Positions 59,003 through 64,000 of a stretch of DNA of 64,000 nt are shown here, in pieces. Source of the stretch: Cellulomonas sp. WB94. Its GTDB lineage: Bacteria; Actinomycetota; Actinomycetes; Actinomycetales; Cellulomonadaceae. Position 1 is the stretch's first letter. Every line of letters starts with the position of its first letter. The position numbers were made by a program, and so were the translations under genes. Under the pieces are notes generated by a model. That model searched no databases and had not been told where the DNA came from. It saw nothing but the letters and a program-made list of their open reading frames with translations. The stretch lies in NCBI RefSeq assembly GCF_003115775.1, contig NZ_QEES01000005.1:62001-126000 (forward strand). The letters are read 5' to 3'.

Positions 59003-61581
59003 GGTTTCCTCCGATTGATCATCTGTTCCGATTTCGACCACCGGTTCGGTGACCGAGACTGTGACGTCCGCAGTGATGGCGGGCGGGGTGAACCGGCGCA
59101 GCCTGTTGGCGTTGGTCACGACGGACAGGGACGACAGTGCCATCGCGGCCGCGGCGATCATCGGGCTCAACCTCAGGCCGAAGGCGGGATACAGCGCGCC
59201 CGCGGCGATGGGGATGCCCAGCCCGTTGTAGACGAAGGCGAAGACGAGGTTCTGGCGGATGTTGGTCATGGTGGCCCTGGACAGGTCAAGCGCCGTGACC
59301 AACCCCGACAACGCGCCGGAGATCAGCGTGATGTCCGAGGACTCGATGGCCACGTCGGTGCCGGTGCCGATGGCGAACCCGACATCAGCCTGTGCCAACG
59401 CAGGTGCATCGTTGATTCCGTCACCCACCATGGCCACGACGCGCCCCTCAGCCTGCAGGTGCTCGACCTCACGCGCCTTGTGCTCGGGCATGACCTCGGC
59501 GACGACCCGGCGAATACCGACCTGCCGGGCAATCGCGGCCGCGGTGGTGCGGTTGTCTCCGGTCATCATCACGACGTGAACACCACGAAGCTGGAGCGCA
59601 ACCACGGCGGCTGCCGCGCCGTCCTTGACGGTGTCGGCCACGGCGATCACGCCGGCCGGACGGTCGTCGATCGCCACCAGCATCGGGGTCTTGCCGTAGG
59701 CGGCCAGACGGACCTGGTCCGGCAGCAGGATCGCGGTGTCGATCCCTGACCCCATCAGGAGCCGTGCGTTGCCCACCAGGACATGGTGGCCGCGCAGTCG
59801 TGCACCTACGCCCTGGCCGGTGACGGAGTCGAACTCGGACACGTCGTCCAGCGGCAGACCGCGCTCCTGGGCACCGGCGACGATCGCCGCGGCCAGGGGG
59901 TGCGCGGAGAAGCGCTCGACCGAGGCGACCAGCTGCAACACGTCGTCCGCCGCAAAGCCGGGGGCGGGCAGGACGTCGGTCAGGACCGGGCGTCCCTGGG
60001 TGATCGTGCCGGTCTTGTCCACCACGACCGTGTTGAGCTTGTGCGCCGTCTCGAGCGCCTCCGCGGAGCGGATCAAGATGCCCGCCGTCGCCCCCTTCCC
60101 GGTACCCACGGTGATCGACAGCGGCGTGGCAAGCCCCAACGCACACGGGCACGCGATGATCAGGACCGAGACTGCCGCGACCAGCGCGAAGACGAGGGCA
60201 GGCGGGGGGCCGACCAACGCCCAGACCACGAACGTCCAGATCGCGATGCCCATGACCGCAGGGACGAAGTAGCCCGATGCCTTGTCGGCGAGGCGCTGAA
60301 TCGGTGCCTTCGAGCCCTGCGCCTGACGCACCAGGTCGATGATCTGAGCCAGCAGCGTGTCCGAGCCCACCTTGGTCGCCACGTAGCGGAACGTGCCCGT
60401 CTGGTTGATGGTCGCGCCGATGACCACGTCGCCGGCCGACTTCGTCACCGGGATCGACTCACCGGTCACCATGGACTCGTCTACGGCTGAGCGGCCCTCG
60501 AGGATCTCGCCGTCGACCGGGAGCTTCTCCCCCGGCCGCACGACCACGACGTCCCCGACCACGACCTCGTCGATCCCGATGTCCACCTCGGTGCCGGATC
60601 GCACGACGCGCGCAGTCCGCGGCGCCAGGCCGATCAAGGTCCGGATCGCTTCGCCGGTCCCGGCCTTGGCTTTCGTCTCGAACAGGCGACCGAGCAGGAT
60701 CAGGGTGATGATCACGCCGACGGCCTCGTAGTACACCTCGCGGGTCTCGACGGGCAGCACACCGGGAAGGGCAGTCACCACCACGGAGTACCCGAACGCG
60801 GCAATGGTGCCCAGCGTGATCAGGGAGTTCATGTCAGCGGTGCGATGCGACATGGCCTGCCACCCGGTGCGGTGGATCGGCCAGCCCGTGTAGAACATCA
60901 CCGGAGCGATCAGGGCGAGCTGGACCCAACGGTTCATCAGGACCGACGGCACCCAGTCGGCCCCGAACAGCGACACGGCCATGACGGCGACCAGGACGGC
61001 GCGGTCAGGACCGCGCCCCACACGACCCGGCGCCGCAGGTCGGCGATCTCGGCATTGCGCTCGGCCGCCTCGTCGTCCTGCGGCTCGGCGAGAGAGCTCG
61101 GCCGGCGCGGCACAGCAACGGTCACGGTGGTCTCGACATCGTCGCCAGCGGGTAGCGACCTCACACTGCTGCCCGCAGGGACGACGTGGGCCTCGGCTGG
61201 CGCGACGCCATCGACGACCTGCAGACGCCCTCGAACCATGTTCATGCCGCACGCGAACTCGAAGGAGCCCACCCGATCAGGCACCAGGTCCACCGCCGTG
61301 GTCGCGTAGGCCGGCAGCAGCTGGTTGACCCGGAAGTCGGGCATGACCACCCGGGACGTGCAGTCGCCCGACTCCTGACGGTCGAACTCCATCCGTACCG
61401 GTACACCGCGCACGACCTGGATCACGTCCGGGCTGTAGCCACCCTGGACCTTGATCTTGACGACCTGGACTCCTTGGTCGACCTGGGCCACGCGCGCCTT
61501 CTTGGGGCCGAAGAAGAACCAGCCCAGTCCGCCCGTCAGGACCACAGCCGCCACAACGATGACGATCTCGCTGCCGCTCAT
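58820..61581 (-). pseudogene. copA: Cu(I) P-type ATPase with N-terminal cupredoxin and C-terminal YHS domains, frameshifted
   Basis: From ATG 61581: one span (IVIVVAAVVLTGGLGWFFFG), a cupredoxin domain (YSPDVIQVVRGVPVRMEF, then [14 protein letters not shown]) and [13 protein letters not shown]. One base is lost near 61000, within the first ATPase span. The next frame carries the complete pump: [15 protein letters not shown] (copper site), [35 protein letters not shown]. It ends with a YHS domain ([29 protein letters not shown]). The pump alone could start near 60985. An SD-ATG (59002) could also yield the YHS part separately. Confidence 0.85.
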
Positions 61582-61599
61582 CAGATCACGCCTCCACAG

Positions 61600-61899
61600 T
61601 CATGTTGATACGCGCGGACTGGCCCAGGTCGGGGAGCAGCGCTGGGGGGGTGGTTCATGGGTGCAGCTCAGCGCCCACCGATCCGGCCCCGCCACCACGA
61701 ACCCGGCACGCCTGACCGCCGCTCGAACCTCGACCGCACCGAGGACCGTGATGCTCGTCAGGGTCACGGGCGATAGCCCGCCCTTGACGAGGTCGACGGC
61801 GACGCCTGTCACGCCGTCCAGCGCGCGCAGCTCCTCAAGCACCTCGGCCAGGCACGACCCACAGGTCAGCCCCTCGACGACGAATGTCGCGACAGTCAC
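61600..61899 (-). CDS. HMA-domain copper chaperone-like protein
   Basis: 99 residues from GTG 61899 (AGAGG eight bases upstream). Heavy-metal-associated fold VATFVVEGLTCGSCLAEVLE with the CxxC copper pair (CGSC), then VTGVAVDLVKGGLSPVTLTS and VRAAVRRAGFVV. The last 25 residues are unlike the family. It would deliver Cu(I) to the ATPase just downstream. Preceded by both a CsoR-type operator and a regulator box. Confidence 0.85.
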   Translation of the reverse strand: MTVATFVVEGLTCGSCLAEVLEELRALDGVTGVAVDLVKGGLSPVTLTSITVLGAVEVRAAVRRAGFVVAGPDRWALSCTHEPPPQRCSPTWASPRVST

Positions 61900-61927
61900 G
61901 TGCCCACCTCTCCACACGCCCCCCGGG

Positions 61928-61942
61928 TACCCCCGGGGGGTA
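61928..61942. promoter_or_regulatory. CsoR-type operator
   Basis: TACCCCCGGGGGGTA, a G/C-run palindrome of the kind bound by CsoR, 29 bases before the HMA start codon. Confidence 0.65.
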
Positions 61943-61985
61943 TGTCCAATCTACTCCCGGGGATGTGGCGTTTCGAGGCAGCAAC

Positions 61986-62003
61986 CATGAAGATCCGATC
62001 AAG
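61986..62003 (-). promoter_or_regulatory. Response-regulator box 5 (HMA/ATPase operon)
   Basis: On the gene strand CTTGATCGGATCTTCATG, nearly identical to the box before the DUF3105 gene; 86 bases before the HMA start. Confidence 0.65.
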
Positions 62004-62296
62004 GATCGGCGCGCCCTCCGGTTCACTCACGGATCGAGCGGCTGAACGCCCGGCCCGCGCGCCACAGCCCGTCGCCGGCGACTCCTTCCCGACGCCGGTC
62101 GGCGCCCGGTTTTCCTGATGGGGCTCACATGCTCAGCGCAAGCTCGGGATCGACGGCGGTAGGACAGCCACGCTCGAACCGCATGCGCTCGACAACTGAC
62201 ACCACATGCCATGGGTCCGCATCGACGGCGGCCCGCTGACCTCGGTCCGGGGGGACATCGCACGCTCTGGTCCCGAGCTCATGCCTGGGAGCGAAC

Positions 62297-62314
62297 CTTC
62301 AGCGAATCTCCATC
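62297..62314 (+). promoter_or_regulatory. Response-regulator box 6 (His-rich peptide gene)
   Basis: CTTCAGCGAATCTCCATC on the plus strand, 150 bases before the start codon; first half-site and linker identical to the oxidase box. Confidence 0.6.
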
Positions 62315-62464
62315 GACGCTGAGCAGGACGTATATGTCCGTGCAGTTGCATGACCGGTAACCGGAGGAATCTCCGGTGCGCGGCCGCGGCCGACTTGGGG
62401 CGCATAGCCCCGTCGGGTGGACGTTGCCGCGGTCGTCGTCGACACATCACGGGACGGGTAGATC

Positions 62465-62794
62465 ATGAAGCACAGCGGCGCGGGCCACCTCAAGGGGATG
62501 GCACTGATAGCGGGCGGGGCCTTCGTTGTCCTCCTCCTGCTCGGCAAGCCGGCCGGCGAAGCCTTCAGCTACGCCCTGGCTCTCGCATGCCCGCTGATGA
62601 TGGTCGGCATGATGTTTGGCGGGCACGGTGGGCACGGTGGCAGCGAGGACAACGCCGGACATGACGGTCATGCAGGTCACGGTGGCGCAAGGGGTAGCGA
62701 GACAGATCTCGGCGCGCGGCAGGCTGTCCCGGGAGACACCGGGATCATCGACGCCCCCGCGACGAGCGATCGCGCCCAGGGCCACCACCACTAG
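62465..62794 (+). CDS. Membrane peptide with His/Gly-rich tail (DUF2933-like)
   Basis: 109 residues from ATG 62465. Two hydrophobic spans (MALIAGGAFVVLLLLGK and YALALACPLMMVGMMFGG) and a tail with repeated HGG/GHGG units (GGHGGHGGSEDNAGHDGHAG) ending GHHH. This is the look of small copper-island proteins such as DUF2933 members. The His-rich tail would bind metal; side unknown. Confidence 0.65.
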   Translation: MKHSGAGHLKGMALIAGGAFVVLLLLGKPAGEAFSYALALACPLMMVGMMFGGHGGHGGSEDNAGHDGHAGHGGARGSETDLGARQAVPGDTGIIDAPATSDRAQGHHH

Positions 62795-63029
62795 CCGCTC
62801 TGGCTCGTGACGTCGGCGACGCCTGCGTGGAGACGCTCAGGCGTTTCCACAGCGGCTGGTCGACTCATTCGACGACGCCTAGCGGCCTCGGTGTCGGAGC
62901 CGTGCGCTGGCTACCGCTGCATCTTCATTGAAGAACCATCGATCCTGTGGACGAACCTTCATTTCACCCGGCGACGATGTAGCGGGTTCGGACCTGTGCG
63001 ACCGCATCAGACCCCGCCGTATACCCCCG

Positions 63030-63842
63030 ATGATCGGAGACCTTGTGCGTCCGGTGCTGTTCTCGATCTTTGGCCTTGACTTCTCGTCCTACGGCGCAAG
63101 CAAGGCTATTGCCGCGCTTGTCGCGGCGTACCTGCTCGGCCGCGCTTTCGAGCGAGTCGGACTCCGCCGTGACTCGGCCCACTCGCTCGTGCTGTGGGCC
63201 ACCGTGTGGGGCTTTGTGGGCGCGAAGATCTACTACCTCCTCGAGCACATCGACACCCTCAGCCTGCATCATTTTGGTGGGATGGGATTCACCTGGTATG
63301 GCGGCCTCATCGGCGGTGTCATCGCCGCTCTCGTCATCATCCGACGCCACCATCTTCCGCTCGGAGTTGTCGCCGGCGCCACGGCCATTCCGCTGACTCT
63401 TGCCTACGGCATCGGGCGCATCGGCTGCCTGCTCTCCGGCGACGGCACCTACGGCAAGCCGACCTCGCTGCCCTGGGCCATGACGTTCTCCAGCGGAGTT
63501 GTCCCCACGACCGTCCCCGTTCACCCCACTCCCCTGTACGAGGCCTTGGCGTCGCTCGTGATCGCCGCCGTGCTGTGGGCGCTTGCCCGACGGTGGAACC
63601 CTCCGACCATCTTCGGCGCCTACCTGATCCTCAGCGGGATCTCACGGTTCCTTGTCGAGATGCTGCGCATCAATGAACCTGCGCTCTTCGGCTTGACCCA
63701 GCCTCAGCTGTGGTCGATCGTCTCGATCGCGGCCGGCGCTCTACTGATCGCCCGCACGAACCGCTCGATCGGCGCTCGGACGACAGTCGCGGCGGGCACT
63801 GAGCCCCTGATCACCGAGAGCTCGTCAGCCTCCCGCGGATGA
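63030..63842 (+). CDS. lgt: Prolipoprotein diacylglyceryl transferase (Lgt) family protein
   Basis: 270 residues from ATG 63030. Seven-span Lgt fold with WATVWGFVGAKIYYLLEHI, MGFTWYGGLIGGVIAALV, YGIGRIGCLLSGDGTYGK (Lgt signature Arg/Gly) and VHPTPLYEALASLVIAAVLW. It transfers diacylglycerol to lipobox Cys. An accessory copy in a copper island may serve island lipoproteins. Upstream TATACCCCC and CTTCATTGAAG resemble half operators. Confidence 0.8.
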   Translation: MIGDLVRPVLFSIFGLDFSSYGASKAIAALVAAYLLGRAFERVGLRRDSAHSLVLWATVWGFVGAKIYYLLEHIDTLSLHHFGGMGFTWYGGLIGGVIAALVIIRRHHLPLGVVAGATAIPLTLAYGIGRIGCLLSGDGTYGKPTSLPWAMTFSSGVVPTTVPVHPTPLYEALASLVIAAVLWALARRWNPPTIFGAYLILSGISRFLVEMLRINEPALFGLTQPQLWSIVSIAAGALLIARTNRSIGARTTVAAGTEPLITESSSASRG

Positions 63843-63889
63843 CTGGCCCCTCGGGTCTGCGCATGGCCTTCCGGGGCGGCTGCAGGTGT

Positions 63890-64000
63890 GGTCCGAGGTA
63901 CGGAGACCACGGGCAGGCGGGCGAGTCAGGCGTCTCGGCGATCAGGTTGGTGGCCTCGGTCCCGTCGTTGGTCACGCCGCCGGAGTCGACGTAGGCCAGG
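63890..64000 (-). pseudogene. ISL3-type transposase C-terminal fragment (window edge)
   Basis: The minus frame entering at the right edge reads LAYVDSGGVTNDGTEATNLI, close to the ISL3 transposase C-terminus (usually GxSNGGTEAxNLI). After that the family sequence is lost. Probably a degraded IS end or junction. Confidence 0.4.

Larger units (their letters stand above)
61900..62464. other. Divergent regulatory region of the copper genes
   Basis: 565 bases without a gene between the HMA and His-rich peptide genes. It carries the CsoR operator (61928-61942), a leftward regulator box (61986) and a rightward one (62297). Nothing else recognised. Confidence 0.6.

Noticed and set aside
62918-62960. 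CTTCATTGAAG and CTTCATTTCAC before lgt as a seventh regulator box
   Set aside because: The half-sites do not keep the 11-bp period or linker of the other six.

Overview
High-GC actinobacterial DNA, probably from the Micrococcales (Cellulomonas-like). This is inferred from about 70% G+C, a WhiB-like gene, leaderless-looking starts, a PdtaR-type ANTAR regulator and tRNA-flanked islands; no 16S rRNA gene is present.

1-10.65 kb is the early/replication arm of a prophage, transcribed entirely leftward. Its genes mostly overlap by ATGA or GTGA: an HTH protein, a Cas4-like Fe-S nuclease, HNH enzymes, a DnaQ exonuclease, a RecA/DnaB-type ATPase, a DUF4406-DUF5664 nucleotide enzyme, a PD-(D/E)XK nuclease, WhiB, and a primase split by an HNH gene. 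Copies of TGTTGYAGCG, all in one orientation, run through it and resemble the stoperators of L5-like phages.

10.65-18.67 kb is chromosomal: a PaaI-type thioesterase, a GNAT acetyltransferase, a complete branched-chain amino acid ABC transporter (livHMGF, with a convergent livK beyond a large terminator), an ANTAR regulator and a tRNA with a CAA anticodon.

From 18.67 kb, islands are stacked on that tRNA. Its 3' end is repeated at 28.66 and 46.03 kb. Island 1 (18.7-28.7 kb) holds a tyrosine integrase, a SIR2-STAND-TPR defence-type protein of visibly lower G+C, a membrane-anchored HIRAN protein, YefM-YoeB, a MobF relaxase-helicase and an excisionase. Island 2 (28.7-46.0 kb) holds decayed metabolic genes and an Lsr-like operon (ABC ATPase, two permeases, binding protein, SorC regulator, aldolase, kinase). 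Three insertion sequences (IS1634, IS1380 and IS256 types) lie in it, each with target duplications; one cuts off the kinase C-terminus.

Island 3 (46.0 kb to the edge) starts with a broken integrase and carries copper and sulfur-stress functions: a two-component system, cupredoxin, SHOCT peptide, ArsR-rhodanese/DsrE/SQR/TusA/cysteine desulfurase operon, DUF3105 protein, multicopper oxidase, CsoR, Cu(I) P-type ATPase with cupredoxin and YHS domains, an HMA chaperone, a His-rich membrane peptide and Lgt. Six copies of an 11-bp-period direct repeat (CTTCA-N6-CTTCA) precede six of these transcription units, each facing its gene. They look like the response regulator's binding sites. A CsoR-type palindrome sits beside one of them.

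Several genes carry single-base losses (phage ATPase, phage nuclease, CopA, integrase, oxidoreductase). These may be real decay or assembly indels; the sequence alone cannot decide.
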